A stretch of DNA of 64,000 nt from Streptomyces sp. NBC_01750 (GTDB lineage: Bacteria; Actinomycetota; Actinomycetes; Streptomycetales; Streptomycetaceae), in the NCBI RefSeq assembly GCF_035918095.1, contig NZ_CP109137.1:8372001-8436000 (forward strand). Direction: 5' to 3'. Of this stretch, positions 32,878 through 45,367 are shown piece after piece. Under the pieces are notes generated by a model. That model was not told the DNA's origin. It ran no database searches and saw only the letters and a program-made list of their open reading frames with translations. Both the position numbers and the translations under genes were made by a program. The first letter of the stretch is position 1. The number at the start of each line of letters is the position of its first letter.

Positions 32878-35800
32878 ATGGCGGAGATGAACTCCCAGGC
32901 GAACGAGGACCGGCTTCGGCGAGCCATGGCCGCCGTCCTCCAACTCCAGCAGCGCAACGCCGAGCTGGAGATGCAGAAGTACGAGCCGGTGGCGATCGTC
33001 GCCATGGCCTGCCGGCTGCCCGGCGCGGTGAGCACCCCCGAGGAGTACTGGCGGCTGCTGGACACCGCGGGCGATGCCATCGGCCCGCTGCCGTCCCGCT
33101 GGGACGGACTCGACCTGTACGACCCCGACCCGGCGGCCATCGGCAAGAGCTACGCCCGTGAGGGCGGCTTCCTCGACCGCCTCGACGAGTTCGACGCCGA
33201 CTTCTTCGGCATCTCGCCCCGCGAGGCGATCTCCATGGAGCCGCAGCAGCGCCTCGTACTGGAGACGTCGTGGGAGGCGCTGGAACGCGCCGGGATCCGG
33301 CCCGACACCCTCAGCGGCAGCCGTACCGGCGTCTACCTGGGGGCCATGCGCTCCGACTACGACACGGGCAACGCCCCGCTGGAGAGCTTCGACGGCTACC
33401 AGGGCACCGGCATCCAGAGCAGCGTGGTGTCCGGCCGGCTCTCCTACGTCCTGGGACTCCAGGGCCCGGCGGTGACCCTGGACACCGCCTGCTCCTCCTC
33501 GCTGGTGGCCATCCACTCCGCGGTGGCCGCGCTGCGTGCCGGTGAGTGCGACCTGGCGCTGGCCGGCGGGGTCACCGTGATGGCCTCACCCGCCATGTTC
33601 GTCGAGTCCTCCAGGCTCGGGGCGATGGCCCCCGACGGGCGGTGCAAGAGCTTCTCGGCAGGCGCCGACGGGGCGATCTGGTCCGAGGGCGTGGGCATCC
33701 TCGTCCTCAAGCCCCTGGCGGCGGCGCAGCGCGACGGCGACCGTGTCCTGGCGGTCGTCCGTGGCTCCGCGGTCAACCAGGACGGCCGCAGCCAGGGGCT
33801 GACCGCCCCCAACGGGCCCGCGCAGCAGCGCGTCATCCGCGACGCGCTGGCGGCCTGCCGGCTCACTCCTGCCGACATCGACGCCGTCGACGCGCACGGC
33901 ACCGGCACTCCGCTCGGCGACCCCATCGAGGCGGGCGCCCTGGCGGAGGTTTTCGGCCCCGGCCGCGATGCCGACCGGCCGCTGTGGCTGGGCTCGTCGA
34001 AGTCGAACATCGGACACACCCAGGCGGCCGCCGGGGTCGCCGGCGTGATGAAGATGGTCCTGGCGCTCCAGCACGAGAGGCTGCCCAAGACCCTGCACGC
34101 GGACGAGCCCAGCCCGCACATCGACTGGACCGCCTGCAACATCCGGCTTCTCCAGGAGTCCCGGCCGTGGCACCGCGGCGAGCGGGTGCGCAGGGCCGGC
34201 GTCTCCTCGTTCGGCATCAGCGGCACCAACGCGCACGTGATACTCGAAGAGGCCCCCGCTCCCGCGGCGGACACGGCGCGGCAGCCCGCCGCGCCGACCG
34301 CCCCGCAGCCGGGCGTCGCCGCGGCAGCCTACCCGCTGCTGCTGTCGGGCCACGACCAGCAGGCGCTGCGTGCACAGGCCGATCGGTGGGCCGGCTGGCT
34401 GGCCGAGCATGACGACATACCGTGGCAGGACACGCTGCGCACCGCGGCGATGCACCGCACCCACCTGCAGGCACGCGCCTCGGTCCTCGCGGGCAGCGCT
34501 CGGGAGGCCGCAGCGGCCCTGGCGGCGCTCGCCGAGGGCCGCGCGCACCCCCTGGTGGTCACCGGCACGGCGCGCGAGCGCGGCAGGACCGTGTTCGTCT
34601 TCCCCGGCCAGGGATCGCAGTGGCTGGGCATGGGCCGCGCCCTGCTCGCCGAGAGCGAGGTGTTCCGGGCTGCCGTCCAGGAATGCGACGAGGCCCTGGA
34701 GCCCTGGACCGGATGGTCGGTCATGGCCCTGCTGGCCGAGCCGCAGGACGAGGGCCTGCCGCCGCTGGACCGGATCGACGTACTCCAGCCCGCCCTGTTC
34801 GCGGTGATGATCGGCCTGGCCGCGCTGTGGCGATCGCTGGGTGTCGAGCCCGCCGCCGTGGTGGGCTCCAGCCAAGGAGAGGTGCCCGCCGCAGTGGTGG
34901 CCGGGGCCCTGACGCTGAAGGACGGTGCTCGGCTGACCGCACTGCGCTCCAAGGGCCAGTTCGACGAGTGCAGCGGCCGGGGCGCGATGGCCCTGGTGGA
35001 GATGCCGGTGGGCGAGGTGGAGGAGCTGATCGCCCCGTACGGCGACGCCCTGTCCGTCGCTGTCGTCAACACCGCGGCGTCCACGGTGGTCTCGGGAGAC
35101 GTGGCGGCCGTGGAGCAGCTGCTGGCCGAGCTGGCGGGCCGCGACGTGTTCTGCCGGCGCGTCAAGTCGGACACCGCCGGGCACAGCGCGCACATCGACC
35201 CCATGCTGCCGCGGCTGCGCGAGCAGCTGACCGGTCTGAGTACGGCGCCGGGCACGATCCCCTTCTACTCGACGGTGACCGGGGGCGTCCTCGAAGGCAG
35301 CGCCCTCGACGCCGAGTACTGGTGCCGCAACGCCCGTCAGACCGTCCGCATGGACCGGGCGCTCGATCAGCTGGTCGCCGACGGATACGACGTGTTCGTC
35401 GAGGTGAGCCCGCATCCGGTGCTGGGGATGCCGCTGACCGGCGCCACCGCCCGGTCGCACGGCGCGGTCGTGGGCAGCGTGCGCCGCGACGCGGACTCCA
35501 CCGCCCAGATGCTTTCTTCCCTGGGCGCCCTGCATGCCCAGGGGTACGCGGCCGACTGGTCGCGCATCCTCGGCTCCGCCCCCCGCGGCGCCGTCGTCCC
35601 CCTGCCCACCTACGCCTTCCAGCGCACCTCCTACTGGAGCGACTTCGCCTCCTTCCGCGCCCTGGACGCCGACGCGCGCGAGGCCCTGCTGCGCAAGCAG
35701 CGGCAGCCGGTGTCCGCCGCGGCCGGCCCCGACGCGCTGCGCACCCGCCTGAGCGGCCTCGAGGAAGCTGTGCGCCACGACGCCCTGACCGCCGTCGTGT

Positions 35801-38800
35801 CGGAGGAGGCCGCCGCCGTTCTCGGCACCACCGCGCCCGTGCCGGCCGACAAGCGGCTCCAGGAACTGGGCCTGGACTCCATCATGGCGTTGCAACTGCG
35901 CAACCGGCTGTCCGAGCTGACCGGCACCGCCCTGCCCACCAACCTCGCCTTCGCCCACCCCACCCCCGATGACGTGGCCGCCTACCTGCTGCAACATGTC
36001 CTCGGGGACATGCCCCAGGCGCCGGCCGCCCCGCCGCTCGAGCGGTCAGGGCAGCGCGAGGTCCACCCGGCGACACAGGGGCAGCGCCGGCTGTGGTTCC
36101 TGGAGAAGATGCAGCCGGGCAGCGCGGAGTACAACACCCCGCTGGTCCTGCGCACCGAGCGACGGATCGACCCGGACGTCCTGTCCCAGGCCCTGCGCCG
36201 GGTGATGGACCGTCACGAAGCCCTGCGCACCGGCCTGGAGGAGCGCGACGGACAGCTCGTCCAGGTGGTACGGGACAGCTACCCGCTGCCGTTCGTCCAC
36301 GAGGATCTGTCCGGTCTCGGCGAGGCGGAGCTCGACGCACGCGTCCGGCACGAGGAACGTGTCCCCTTCGACCTGAGCGGGCCCGGTCTGCTGCGCTGTG
36401 TCCTCGCCGACACCCACGACGGCGGATCACTGATCGGCCTCTTCCTGCACCATGCCGTCACCGACGGCTGGTCGCTGTCCCTGTTCACCCGCGAACTCTT
36501 CGACACCTACGGCGCGCTGCTCGCCGGCCGTGACCTGCAGGCCACCGACGTGGCCTTCCAACTGGGCGACTACGCGGCCTGGGAACAGCGCGCTCTCCAG
36601 GAGGGCCACTTCGCGTCCTCCCTGGGCTTCTACACCTCGCAGCTCGAAGGCATGGGCCGCCTGGACCTGCCGACGCGCTCCGACGCCGACGACGGCCAGG
36701 CCGCCGACAGCGGCGCGGAGAACACCGGGTGCACTGTCGGCTTCACCCTCCCCGCCCAGCTGCGGGGGGACCTGGAAGAACTGGCCGCCCGCACCGGCGT
36801 CACCCCCTACACCGTCTACGCCAGCGCCTTCGCGGTCCTCCTGGCCCGCACCACCGGCTCCTACGACTTCGGACTCGGCACCGTGTGGGCCAACCGTCAG
36901 CTGCCCGGCGTGGAAGGCCTGCACGGATTCCTCGTCAGCACCCTGCCGCTGCGCTGCGACCTGCGCGGCGACCCGGCCTTCCACGAGCTGCTCACCACGA
37001 CCGCACCCCGTGTGATGGGCCTGCTCGAACACCAGGACGTCCCCCTGACCGAGATCGTGAAGGCCGTGGGCGGCGAACGGGCCGGCGGGGACAACCCGCT
37101 GTTCAGCGCCGTGTTCAACTACCGCGCCACCGCCATGCCCGCACTCGGCGAAGGAACGGAGGCCTGGACCTATCTTCCCGGAGCGGCCGTGGGAGGCGGG
37201 CCGCGCGGCCTCGCCAAGTCCGACATCGGGCTGACGATCGCCCCGGACGGCGAAGGCCTTCGGGGCGAACTGGAGTTCCGGCCGGACGTCCTGGACCAGG
37301 CCTCCGCACAGCGGCTGGTGACCGGCTTCCGCACCCTGCTCGACTCCGTCGTACGGGACGGCCGGCGCCCCCTCAGCGAACTGGACGTCCTCGACGACGC
37401 GGAGCTCTCCTGGCTCACCGAACAGGGCGGCCACAGCGCGCCCGAGGTCACCTCCGACACCGCGATCAACCGGATTCTCCAGCAGGCCCACCGGACCCCG
37501 GACGCCACGGCCCTGGTCGACGACGAGGGGCAGCTCACCTACCAGGAGCTCACCCGGCGGGCCTGGGGTATGGCCGCACATCTGCGGTCCGCCGGAGTCG
37601 GTGCCGACTCCCTGGTCGGCATCCATCTGCCGCGCTCCACCGAGCTGGTGGTGGCCGTGCTGGCCACCTGGCTGGCCGGCGGCGCCTACGTGCCCATGGA
37701 CCCGTCCTACCCCAAGGCCCGGCTGGATCACATGATCGAGGACAGCGGCCTCGACATGATCGTCTCGACCGGGGCGGGATCGGCGGACATCGCCGACGAC
37801 CGAATCCGGATCCTGCTCGCCGACGCCCTCCCGCAGACGGCTCACGACGCGCCGGGGGACGGCCGGGCCGCCACCGCGGCCCTGTCCGACCTGGCCTATG
37901 TGATCTACACGTCCGGCTCGACCGGCAAGCCGAAGGGTGTACAGCTCGAGCACGCGCAGTTCGCCAACTTCTGCGCGGCCATGGACGAGCGGGTCGGCGG
38001 CGGTGTCGGCGACACCTGGCTCGCCGTGACCAGCCTGTCCTTCGACATCTCCACCCTGGAACTGCTGTGGACCCTCACCCGCGGCTACCGCGTGGTGATC
38101 GCCGAAGGCGGCCCCGCCCGGTGGGCCGACTACCTGCCGTACGCGCCCACGCATCTGCAGTGCACCCCGTCGCTGGCGCGGATGCTGCTCGCGGACAGCG
38201 ACGGACGGGCGCTCGTACAAGGCCTGGACCGGATGCTGGTCGGCGGCGAAGCACTCGACCGCGGCCTGGCCCGCAAACTGCTGAGGCTGTGCCCCGACGG
38301 GCTGATGAACATGTACGGGCCCACCGAGACCACCGTGTGGTCGGCCGCCTGGAACGCGGCGCCGGGCGAAGTGGCCCTCGGTGAGCCGCTGCTGAACAAC
38401 GTGCTGTACATCCTCGACGCACAGGGCCGGCGGGTACCACGCGGCACCCGCGGCGAACTGCACATCGGCGGCCTCGGGGTGGCGCGTGGATATCTGCACC
38501 GCCCCGAGCTGACCGCCGAACGCTTCGTCGCCGACCCGTTCGCCGGCACGCCCGGCGCGCGGATGTACCGCACCGGCGACGTGGTGCGCCATCGACCGGA
38601 CGGCAGCCTGGAGTTCTGCGGGCGGGTCGACGCCCAGGTCAAGCTCCGCGGCCACCGGATCGAGCTGGGCGAGATCGAGGCCGTGGCCGGCGAGCACCCG
38701 GCCGTGGCCGAATGCGCGGCCGTGATCCGCGAGGACACGCCGTCGGATCCCCGGCTGTGCCTGTACTGGGTGCCCGCCGCGCGATACCCGGCGCTGGAGG

Positions 38801-41800
38801 AGGACCTGCAGCAGTACGTCGCCGAGCACCTGCCGTCCGCCATGGTCCCGCAGCAGTTGTTCCGTATGGAGGAGCTGCCGCACACCCCGAACAAGAAGGT
38901 CGACCGCGGCGCCCTGCTGAGGCTGCCCGCACCTGTCCAGGCACGCCCGCGGCCCACCGGTGGCAGCGGCGCCGACGACGTCGAGTCGATCGTCATCCGC
39001 GCCTGGGCGGATGTGCTCGGCCGCAGCGACATCGACCCGGACCGTGGCATCTTCGGCCTCGGTGCCAACTCGATGACGGCCGTCGACGCGCACAAGCTCA
39101 TCTGCGCCGGCCTCGGCAGGGAGTTCCCGCTCTCCGCCCTCTTCCGCCACCCGACCGTGCGCCAGCTCGCCGCCCACCTGCGCAACGAGGCACCCGCCCC
39201 GCTCACCGAGGCGACCACGGCCCGCAGGCGTCACCCCGACGAGGACATGGTGGCGATCGTCGGCATGGCCTGCCGGCTCCCCGGCGCCCCCGACATCGAC
39301 TCGTACTGGGACAACCTGCGCAACGGCATCGAGTCGATCACCCACTTCTCCGAGGACGAGCAGCGCGCCGCGGGCATCGGCGACCGGATCCTGGACGACC
39401 CCGACTACGTACCGGCCAAGGGTGTGGTGGCGGGCGCCGACCTGTTCGACGCCGGCTTCTTCGACTGCTCACCGGCCGAGGCCGAGATCATGGACCCGCA
39501 GCACCGGCTCTTCCTCGAATGCTCCTGGCAGGCGCTGGAGCACTCCGGCGTCCTGCCCTCCACCTTCACCGGCAGCATCGGAGTCTTCGCCGGCTCGGGC
39601 CAGTCCGGCTACCGCAGCAGCGAAGAAGCCGTCGAGATGTCCGACTTCTACCGCACCATGGTCGGCACCAAGAACGACTTCCTCGCCACCCGCGTGGCCC
39701 ACAAACTCAACCTCCGTGGCCCGGCCCTGACGGTCCAGACGGCCTGCTCGACCAGCCTGGTCGCCACCCACCTGGCCCGCGAGAGCCTGCTGCGCGGCGA
39801 GTGCGACATCGCCCTGGCCGGCGGCTCCTCGCTCACCGTCCCGCTGGATCTGGGCTACTTCCACCAGGCGGGACTGGTCTTCTCCCCGGACGGCAAGTGC
39901 CGCGCCTTCGACGAGAAGGGCGCGGGCACGGTCCTGGCCAACGGCGTCGCCGTCGTGGCGCTGCGCCGGCTGTCCGACGCGCTCGCGGCGGGCGACCGCA
40001 TCTACGCCGTGATCCGCGGCAGCGCCATCAACAACGACGGATCGAGCAAAGTCGGGTTCACCGCACCCAGCGTGGAGGGCCAGGCCCGCGTCGTCGCCGC
40101 CGCGCACCAGGAAGCGCGCGTGAGCGCCGACACCATCGGATACGTGGAGGCGCACGGCACCGGCACCGCGCTGGGCGACCCCATCGAGATCCAGGCGCTC
40201 CAGCAGGTGTTCGCCACCGCGGACCGGTCCGAGCCCTGCGCGATCGGTTCGGTGAAGACAAATATCGGCCACACCGACGCCACCGCGGGAGTCGCCGGCC
40301 TCATCAAGGCGGCGCTGTGCCTGCACCACGGCGAAATGGTGCCGAGCCTCAACTTCGAGAGCCCCAACCCCGAGATGGGACTCGACCCGGGCCTCTTCTA
40401 CGTCAACACCCAGTCCAAGCAGTGGGAAGCGGAGCAGGGCCCCCGCCGGGCGGGTGTGTCGTCCTTCGGCCTCGGCGGTACCAATGCGCACGTCGTGCTG
40501 GAGGAGCCGCCGCGCTGGGAGCCCGAAATCTCCTCTGCCCTTGATGGGCCCGCTGTGGTGCCGGTGGTGGTGTCGGGTCGGGATGTGGGGGCGTTGCGGG
40601 AGCAGGCCGGTCGTTGGGCGTCCTGGCTGGAGGGGCATGCGGGTGTGCCGTTGGCGGGTGTGGCGGTGACGGCGGCTCGTCATCGGACGCATTTCGAGCA
40701 GCGGGCGAGTGTCACTGCCGACTCGGTGGCTGGGTTGGTGGAGGGGCTGCGGGCGGTGGCTGAGGGTGTGCCGCATGCGGGTGTGGTGGAGGGGGTTGCG
40801 GGGCGTCGGGGCCGGGTGGTGTTTGTGTATCCGGGTCAGGGTTCGCAGTGGGTGGGGATGGGTCGTGAGTTGTTGGCGGGGGGTGGTGTGTTTGCGTCGG
40901 TGGTGGATGAGTGTGATGCGGCGTTGAGGCCGTTCACGGGCTGGTCGGTGCGGGATGTGCTGGCTGGGGTGGAGGGTGGTCATCCGCCGTTCGACCGGGT
41001 TGATGTGGTGCAGCCTGCGTTGTTTGCGATGGGTGTGGCGTTGTCTGCGGTGTGGCGTTCTTTGGGGGTGGAGCCTGCTGCGGTGGTGGGTCATTCGCAG
41101 GGTGAGGTGGTTGCGGCGGTGGTGAGTGGTGCGCTGTCGCTGGAGCAGGGTGCGCGGGTGGTGGCGTTGCGTTCTCGTGCGGTGTTGTCCTGTGCGGGAC
41201 AGGGCGGGATGGCGTTGGTGGGGCGTCCGTTGTTGGAGGTGGAGGGGTTTCTGGCTCCGTATGGGGATGCGTTGTCGGTGGCTGCGGTGAATACGGCGGG
41301 GTCGACGGTGGTGTCGGGTCGGGCGGTGGAGCTGGCGGCTCTGGTGGGGGAGTTGCAGGGGTCGGGTGTGTTTGCGCGTCTGATCAATGTGGATTATGCG
41401 TCTCACAATGCGCAGATGGATCCGCTGTTGCCGGGGCTGGCGGAGGGCTTTGCGGGGCTGGTGCCGGGGGAGACGGATATTGCGTTCTATTCGACGGTGA
41501 GTGGGCGGGTTGCCGGGGGCCGGGAGCTGGACGGGGGGTACTGGTGCCGGAATCTGCGGGAGCCGGTGCGGTTCGACCGTGCGCTGGAGGGTCTGCTGGA
41601 TGACGGGCACACGGTGTTCGTCGAGATTTCCGCGCATCCGGTGCTGTCGATGCCGCTGACCGATGCCGGTGCGGACCGTGGTGGTGTTGTTGTCGGTTCC
41701 CTCGCCCGTGACCGGGGAGGCATGGAACAGCTGCTGCACAATGCGGGGCTGCTCCACACGCACGGACACGAACTCGACTGGGACCGGATCCTTCCCGCCA

Positions 41801-43179
41801 CTGCCGGCACCGGGCTCGTCCCGCTGCCCACCTACGCCTTCCAGCGCGAACACCACTGGAAGCCGTCGTCCCTCATCGGCGGCAGCCCCGCGACCCCCCA
41901 GGGCCAGGCGTTCTGGGACGCCGTGAACACGGGCGAGCCGGCCCGCGTCGCCGAACTCCTCGATGCGCCCGATCATCTGCGGGCAGGCGTCGCCGAGTTG
42001 ATGCCGCTGCTGACCGAGTGGCTCGAGCGCCAGGCTGCACAGTCCGCCGACCCGCCCGGCCAGGGACCGCAGCAGGACTCCTCCTTCCGGGCGCGGCTGC
42101 TGTCCCTCGGCGAGCAGGAGCGGCTCGGCCTGGTCCTCGATCTGATCAAGTCCGAGGTCGCGCCGGTGCTCGGCCTGCCTGTCGGCAGTGTCATGGACGA
42201 CCAGCCGCTCCCGCAGCTCGGCATGGACTCCCTGATGGCGGTCGGCCTGCGCAGCCGTATCGCCCGGCTCACCGGACAGCAGGTGCCGGCCCAGCTCATC
42301 CTGGGCGACGCCGGCTGCGCGGGCCTCGGCCGCGCCATCGTCGCCGCCGCCTTGCCCGGTTCGACGGAGGGCCCGAGCCACGACACGGGGCCGGGGCGCT
42401 GGCTGCGAATCCTGAAACCGGCCCAGCAGCCGTCCGCGCGGATCGTCTGTGTCGCAGGAGCCGGCGGGACCACCGCAGCCCATGTACCGCTCATCCGGTT
42501 CCTTCCCGACGGCGTCGAGCTGCTGGGTGTCCGGATGCCGGGCCGGGAGGACCGCTTCGCCGAGCCCGCGGCGACCGACATGCGCGCCGTGATCGACGGC
42601 ATCGTCGCCGAACTCACCGGCCTCGACGCCGTACCCACGGTGCTGTACGGGCACAGCCAGGGCTCCTGGCTGGCCTGGGAACTCGCGCACGCACTCGCCG
42701 ACCGGGCGGACTGCCCGCCGCTCACACTGGTGCCGGCCTGCGGCCTGCCGCCCCGCACCCCGCCGCCGCCCGGTATGCGGCGGATGGGGGAGCTGGCCGA
42801 CACGCTGGAGACGATGTCCGTCCCGGACCTGGCGGCGGCGCTCGCGGGAATTCTTCCCGACAGCATTCTCTCCAGCGAGGAACTGCTCACCGCATACGGA
42901 GCGGCGCTGCGCGACGACACCGTACTGGGCCTGAACCACCGTGCGTCTCTCGACGCCGACGCCAGGGATCCGCTCCGATTCTCCATTCACGCCGTGGCCG
43001 CCTCCGACGATCCCGTACTGCCGGAAGAGACCGTACGGGGCTGGCAGGAATACACCCACGGAGACTTCGTGCACCGGACCATCGCCGGTACCCACGCGGC
43101 TCCCATCGACAACCACGAGGCTATGGCCGCGGAACTGCTGCAGGCCATTCCGAAGAACCAAGGAGAGAACAATGCCTGA
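32878..43179 (+). CDS. Terminal hybrid PKS-NRPS: KS-AT-ACP-C-A-PCP-KS-AT-ACP-TE
   Basis: 3433 residues. The N-terminal about 35 form a docking coiled coil. KS1 37-460 (Cys205, DAHGTGT); AT1 570-865 with GSSQGE and TAGHS (766-770), a motif typical of ethylmalonyl ATs; ACP Ser1001. C 1062-1515 (HHAVTDGWS at 1191); A 1528-2018, whose binding-pocket residues read D-I-L-Q-L-G-M-V-W, nearly the glycine code; PCP Ser2065. KS2 2124-2545 (Cys2290, ACSTSL); AT2 2648-2942 with YASHN at 2840 (methylmalonyl type); ACP Ser3118; TE from 3188 (GHSQGS, Ser3260). There is no KR in either PKS module, so beta-keto groups should remain. The TE marks it as the last protein of the line although its gene comes first. 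ATG 32887 is an alternative start. The AT2 DNA is a near-copy of two other ATs here. The stop overlaps the hydrolase start by 8 bases. Confidence 0.93.
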   Translation: MAEMNSQANEDRLRRAMAAVLQLQQRNAELEMQKYEPVAIVAMACRLPGAVSTPEEYWRLLDTAGDAIGPLPSRWDGLDLYDPDPAAIGKSYAREGGFLDRLDEFDADFFGISPREAISMEPQQRLVLETSWEALERAGIRPDTLSGSRTGVYLGAMRSDYDTGNAPLESFDGYQGTGIQSSVVSGRLSYVLGLQGPAVTLDTACSSSLVAIHSAVAALRAGECDLALAGGVTVMASPAMFVESSRLGAMAPDGRCKSFSAGADGAIWSEGVGILVLKPLAAAQRDGDRVLAVVRGSAVNQDGRSQGLTAPNGPAQQRVIRDALAACRLTPADIDAVDAHGTGTPLGDPIEAGALAEVFGPGRDADRPLWLGSSKSNIGHTQAAAGVAGVMKMVLALQHERLPKTLHADEPSPHIDWTACNIRLLQESRPWHRGERVRRAGVSSFGISGTNAHVILEEAPAPAADTARQPAAPTAPQPGVAAAAYPLLLSGHDQQALRAQADRWAGWLAEHDDIPWQDTLRTAAMHRTHLQARASVLAGSAREAAAALAALAEGRAHPLVVTGTARERGRTVFVFPGQGSQWLGMGRALLAESEVFRAAVQECDEALEPWTGWSVMALLAEPQDEGLPPLDRIDVLQPALFAVMIGLAALWRSLGVEPAAVVGSSQGEVPAAVVAGALTLKDGARLTALRSKGQFDECSGRGAMALVEMPVGEVEELIAPYGDALSVAVVNTAASTVVSGDVAAVEQLLAELAGRDVFCRRVKSDTAGHSAHIDPMLPRLREQLTGLSTAPGTIPFYSTVTGGVLEGSALDAEYWCRNARQTVRMDRALDQLVADGYDVFVEVSPHPVLGMPLTGATARSHGAVVGSVRRDADSTAQMLSSLGALHAQGYAADWSRILGSAPRGAVVPLPTYAFQRTSYWSDFASFRALDADAREALLRKQRQPVSAAAGPDALRTRLSGLEEAVRHDALTAVVSEEAAAVLGTTAPVPADKRLQELGLDSIMALQLRNRLSELTGTALPTNLAFAHPTPDDVAAYLLQHVLGDMPQAPAAPPLERSGQREVHPATQGQRRLWFLEKMQPGSAEYNTPLVLRTERRIDPDVLSQALRRVMDRHEALRTGLEERDGQLVQVVRDSYPLPFVHEDLSGLGEAELDARVRHEERVPFDLSGPGLLRCVLADTHDGGSLIGLFLHHAVTDGWSLSLFTRELFDTYGALLAGRDLQATDVAFQLGDYAAWEQRALQEGHFASSLGFYTSQLEGMGRLDLPTRSDADDGQAADSGAENTGCTVGFTLPAQLRGDLEELAARTGVTPYTVYASAFAVLLARTTGSYDFGLGTVWANRQLPGVEGLHGFLVSTLPLRCDLRGDPAFHELLTTTAPRVMGLLEHQDVPLTEIVKAVGGERAGGDNPLFSAVFNYRATAMPALGEGTEAWTYLPGAAVGGGPRGLAKSDIGLTIAPDGEGLRGELEFRPDVLDQASAQRLVTGFRTLLDSVVRDGRRPLSELDVLDDAELSWLTEQGGHSAPEVTSDTAINRILQQAHRTPDATALVDDEGQLTYQELTRRAWGMAAHLRSAGVGADSLVGIHLPRSTELVVAVLATWLAGGAYVPMDPSYPKARLDHMIEDSGLDMIVSTGAGSADIADDRIRILLADALPQTAHDAPGDGRAATAALSDLAYVIYTSGSTGKPKGVQLEHAQFANFCAAMDERVGGGVGDTWLAVTSLSFDISTLELLWTLTRGYRVVIAEGGPARWADYLPYAPTHLQCTPSLARMLLADSDGRALVQGLDRMLVGGEALDRGLARKLLRLCPDGLMNMYGPTETTVWSAAWNAAPGEVALGEPLLNNVLYILDAQGRRVPRGTRGELHIGGLGVARGYLHRPELTAERFVADPFAGTPGARMYRTGDVVRHRPDGSLEFCGRVDAQVKLRGHRIELGEIEAVAGEHPAVAECAAVIREDTPSDPRLCLYWVPAARYPALEEDLQQYVAEHLPSAMVPQQLFRMEELPHTPNKKVDRGALLRLPAPVQARPRPTGGSGADDVESIVIRAWADVLGRSDIDPDRGIFGLGANSMTAVDAHKLICAGLGREFPLSALFRHPTVRQLAAHLRNEAPAPLTEATTARRRHPDEDMVAIVGMACRLPGAPDIDSYWDNLRNGIESITHFSEDEQRAAGIGDRILDDPDYVPAKGVVAGADLFDAGFFDCSPAEAEIMDPQHRLFLECSWQALEHSGVLPSTFTGSIGVFAGSGQSGYRSSEEAVEMSDFYRTMVGTKNDFLATRVAHKLNLRGPALTVQTACSTSLVATHLARESLLRGECDIALAGGSSLTVPLDLGYFHQAGLVFSPDGKCRAFDEKGAGTVLANGVAVVALRRLSDALAAGDRIYAVIRGSAINNDGSSKVGFTAPSVEGQARVVAAAHQEARVSADTIGYVEAHGTGTALGDPIEIQALQQVFATADRSEPCAIGSVKTNIGHTDATAGVAGLIKAALCLHHGEMVPSLNFESPNPEMGLDPGLFYVNTQSKQWEAEQGPRRAGVSSFGLGGTNAHVVLEEPPRWEPEISSALDGPAVVPVVVSGRDVGALREQAGRWASWLEGHAGVPLAGVAVTAARHRTHFEQRASVTADSVAGLVEGLRAVAEGVPHAGVVEGVAGRRGRVVFVYPGQGSQWVGMGRELLAGGGVFASVVDECDAALRPFTGWSVRDVLAGVEGGHPPFDRVDVVQPALFAMGVALSAVWRSLGVEPAAVVGHSQGEVVAAVVSGALSLEQGARVVALRSRAVLSCAGQGGMALVGRPLLEVEGFLAPYGDALSVAAVNTAGSTVVSGRAVELAALVGELQGSGVFARLINVDYASHNAQMDPLLPGLAEGFAGLVPGETDIAFYSTVSGRVAGGRELDGGYWCRNLREPVRFDRALEGLLDDGHTVFVEISAHPVLSMPLTDAGADRGGVVVGSLARDRGGMEQLLHNAGLLHTHGHELDWDRILPATAGTGLVPLPTYAFQREHHWKPSSLIGGSPATPQGQAFWDAVNTGEPARVAELLDAPDHLRAGVAELMPLLTEWLERQAAQSADPPGQGPQQDSSFRARLLSLGEQERLGLVLDLIKSEVAPVLGLPVGSVMDDQPLPQLGMDSLMAVGLRSRIARLTGQQVPAQLILGDAGCAGLGRAIVAAALPGSTEGPSHDTGPGRWLRILKPAQQPSARIVCVAGAGGTTAAHVPLIRFLPDGVELLGVRMPGREDRFAEPAATDMRAVIDGIVAELTGLDAVPTVLYGHSQGSWLAWELAHALADRADCPPLTLVPACGLPPRTPPPPGMRRMGELADTLETMSVPDLAAALAGILPDSILSSEELLTAYGAALRDDTVLGLNHRASLDADARDPLRFSIHAVAASDDPVLPEETVRGWQEYTHGDFVHRTIAGTHAAPIDNHEAMAAELLQAIPKNQGENNA
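40561..41860 (+). repeat. AT-region repeat, copy 1 (methylmalonyl-type AT of the 32878 protein)
   Basis: 1300 bp, covering the end of the KS-AT linker, the AT and the post-AT linker up to the QREHHW end. The same 1300 bp recur at 53753 and 59463 with no indels and few base differences. Codon use (GTGTTTGTGT, many GTG/GGG/TTG) is unlike the C-ending codons on both sides. Confidence 0.93.
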
Positions 43180-44056
43180 CATTGTGCGGCCGGACGGTGC
43201 ACATATCCACTACGAGGTGAGCGGCTCGGGGGAGCCGGTCCTGCTGCTGGCGCCCGGCGACGCGCTCAGCCGGATCGACGCCTGGGACGAGAATTTCTAC
43301 CACCCGGTGCGGGAGCTGGCCGAGCACTTTCAGGTGATCGCCATGGACCAGCGACACGGCGGACGCAGCAAGGCGCCGGCCACCCCCTTCTCGTACGAGC
43401 AGGCCGCAGCCGACCAACTGGCCGTGCTCGACGAGGTCGGCGCGCAGCAGGCACATGTCGTGGCCGCCGGGATCGGCTGCGCCCACGCCTGGCGGCTGGT
43501 GGCCGAGGCGCCCGAGCGCATCCGCTCGGTGGTGTGCCAGGAGCCGGTCGGCCGGGAGGAGGGAACCAACGCGTTCGCGGACTTCTTCTCGCTGTTCGAC
43601 GAGGCGATGCGGCTGCCGCGCGCGGCGTCCTTCGACGACGCGGAGACCGAGGGACTCGCCGCCGTGTTCGCGGCGGCCGCGCAGGACGGGAACTTCGCCA
43701 CCAACCCGGCAGCCGGCCCGTTCGCGCAGCGGCTGAGCGACGACACCGAATTCCACAAGGAGATCCTGGCGCTGCGGCGCGAGAAGTACATCACCCTCCT
43801 TGTGCGGTTCCGTGACGGTCTTTTCCCTGCCGGATCCCCGTACTTCTCCGTACCGGAGGAGACCGTGAGTGAATTCCCGGTGCCGCTGCTCGTGCTCCCA
43901 GGAAAGGGCGGACGGCAGCCCGAGGGCATGGCCGAGCGCATTGCCGCGCAGGCGCCTTCGGCGCGCCTTGTCGACGCGGGATTCGACTCCGCCGAAAAGC
44001 GCGCGCAGACGGTCGGGACGATTGTCGGATTCCTCAACGAGAACACCCCGAAGTAA
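43172..44056 (+). CDS. Alpha/beta-hydrolase-fold protein lacking the catalytic serine and histidine
   Basis: 294 residues with the fold of haloperoxidase/epoxide-hydrolase-like proteins: [35 protein letters not shown], and the elbow region [20 protein letters not shown]. There the usual G-x-S-x-G reads A-x-G-x-G, so the serine is glycine. The region near the C-terminus that should hold G-H reads [13 protein letters not shown], so the His is gone too. Hydrolysis is therefore unlikely; such proteins can work as cyclases, lyases or cofactor-free catalysts on polyketides (inference). ATG 43172 overlaps the synthase end. It follows the TE-bearing synthase and precedes the P450 by 8 bp, suggesting post-assembly tailoring. 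Confidence 0.85.
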   Translation: MPDIVRPDGAHIHYEVSGSGEPVLLLAPGDALSRIDAWDENFYHPVRELAEHFQVIAMDQRHGGRSKAPATPFSYEQAAADQLAVLDEVGAQQAHVVAAGIGCAHAWRLVAEAPERIRSVVCQEPVGREEGTNAFADFFSLFDEAMRLPRAASFDDAETEGLAAVFAAAAQDGNFATNPAAGPFAQRLSDDTEFHKEILALRREKYITLLVRFRDGLFPAGSPYFSVPEETVSEFPVPLLVLPGKGGRQPEGMAERIAAQAPSARLVDAGFDSAEKRAQTVGTIVGFLNENTPK

Positions 44057-44064
44057 AGGACGAC

Positions 44065-45366
44065 GTGCCCGTCATGAATTCAGTCGCCACGATCGACGTC
44101 ACCAGTGATCATCTGTACGACACGGGGTTTCCGTGGGGGGATTTCGACCGGCTCAGCAAGGAGTCGCCGGTCCACTGGTACCAGCAGCCCGGGTACGAGC
44201 CGTTCTGGCTGGTGACCCGGCACGAAGACATCAGTTTCGTCTCGCGCAACACGGAATTCTTCTCCCACCAGCAGCGCATCGGTGTGGAGACCCCCGACGA
44301 GATCGAGCCGTGGGAGATGGAGCGTGAGCGCCGCTCCGCTCTCTACGGTCACGCACCCGACCATCCTGCGGGGCTCGGGCTCATGGACGCTCCGGTGCAC
44401 AACCAGGTCCGGCAGGCCATGTACCCGTGCTTCACGCCCAAGGCCACGGCGGCCAGGCAGGAGCGCTTCTTCGAGCTCTCCACCCGGTACGTCGAGGAGT
44501 TCGTGAAACTCCTGGACGAGAACGGCACGGCGGACGTGGCGCACGGGCTGGCCGGCCGCCTCCCGCTGGCCGCCATCTTCGAGCTGCTCGGCGTGCCCGA
44601 GGAGGACTGGGACGAGCTGTTCGCCTCGCACAAGGACACCGCCTCCGCCTTCCACAAGGACTACGCGGACGAGAACGGCGAGGAGGCCATGCAGCGCTTC
44701 ATGCGCGCCATGGGCCACCTGGACCAGTACTTCTCCGAGTTGGTCCGCGCGCGCATGGCCGAGGGTGGCGGCGAGGGCACCGACGTACTCAGCCGGCTGG
44801 TCAGAGCCACGGTCCAGGACAAGCCGCTCGAGTTCCACGACATGTCGTACCAGCTCTTCAACCTGGTCCAGGCGGGCAACGGCACGACCCGTAACGCCAT
44901 CACCGGCGGCATCGAGGCCCTGCTGAAACACCCCGACCAGTTGCAGAAGCTGATCGACGACCCCGCGCTCCTCGACAGCGCGGTCGACGAGATCATCCGC
45001 TACACGTCGATCGCCATCACCCTGGTGCGTACCTGCGTCAAGGACACCGAGATCCGCGGGCAGAAGATCCGCAAGGGGGAGTCGGTCGCCCTGTTCTTCC
45101 CGGCGGCCAACCGTGACGAGGCCGTCTTCGATGACCCGTACACCTTCGACATCACCCGCAAGCCGAACCGGCACATCGCGTTCGGCGGCAACGGCGCCCA
45201 CCGCTGCATCGGCGCCTCCCTGGCCCGCGAGGAACTCAAGGCCATGTTCCGTGCCCTGCTGCCGGTTCTGCCGACGCTCGAACTGCACGGCGAGCCGCGG
45301 CAGATGGTGCTGCGGATGCTGATCCTCGAATACGTGCGACTCCCTGTCCGACGAAAGGCGAATTGA
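44065..45366 (+). CDS. Cytochrome P450
   Basis: A 433-residue bacterial class I P450. The heme loop is FGGNGAHRCIGASLAREEL, with the axial Cys. The I-helix reads LVQAGNGTTRNAITGG, with Asn where Asp/Glu often precedes TT. The K-helix E-x-x-R is in VDEIIRYTS. It oxidises an intermediate or the released product, using separate ferredoxin partners, none of which are in the window. The start is GTG 44065, four bases after AGGA; ATG 44074 is the alternative. It sits between the dead hydrolase and a small unknown protein in a tight run (8-bp gap, then 1 bp). Confidence 0.94.
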   Translation: MPVMNSVATIDVTSDHLYDTGFPWGDFDRLSKESPVHWYQQPGYEPFWLVTRHEDISFVSRNTEFFSHQQRIGVETPDEIEPWEMERERRSALYGHAPDHPAGLGLMDAPVHNQVRQAMYPCFTPKATAARQERFFELSTRYVEEFVKLLDENGTADVAHGLAGRLPLAAIFELLGVPEEDWDELFASHKDTASAFHKDYADENGEEAMQRFMRAMGHLDQYFSELVRARMAEGGGEGTDVLSRLVRATVQDKPLEFHDMSYQLFNLVQAGNGTTRNAITGGIEALLKHPDQLQKLIDDPALLDSAVDEIIRYTSIAITLVRTCVKDTEIRGQKIRKGESVALFFPAANRDEAVFDDPYTFDITRKPNRHIAFGGNGAHRCIGASLAREELKAMFRALLPVLPTLELHGEPRQMVLRMLILEYVRLPVRRKAN

Positions 45367-45367
45367 C

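Noticed and set aside
39469..43182. 1237-codon open frame on the minus strand
   Set aside because: Antisense shadow of the 32878 synthase; biased GC-rich composition without protein motifs. The same holds for minus frames 48569-51667, 53546-55048, 55085-57421 and 58053-60758.
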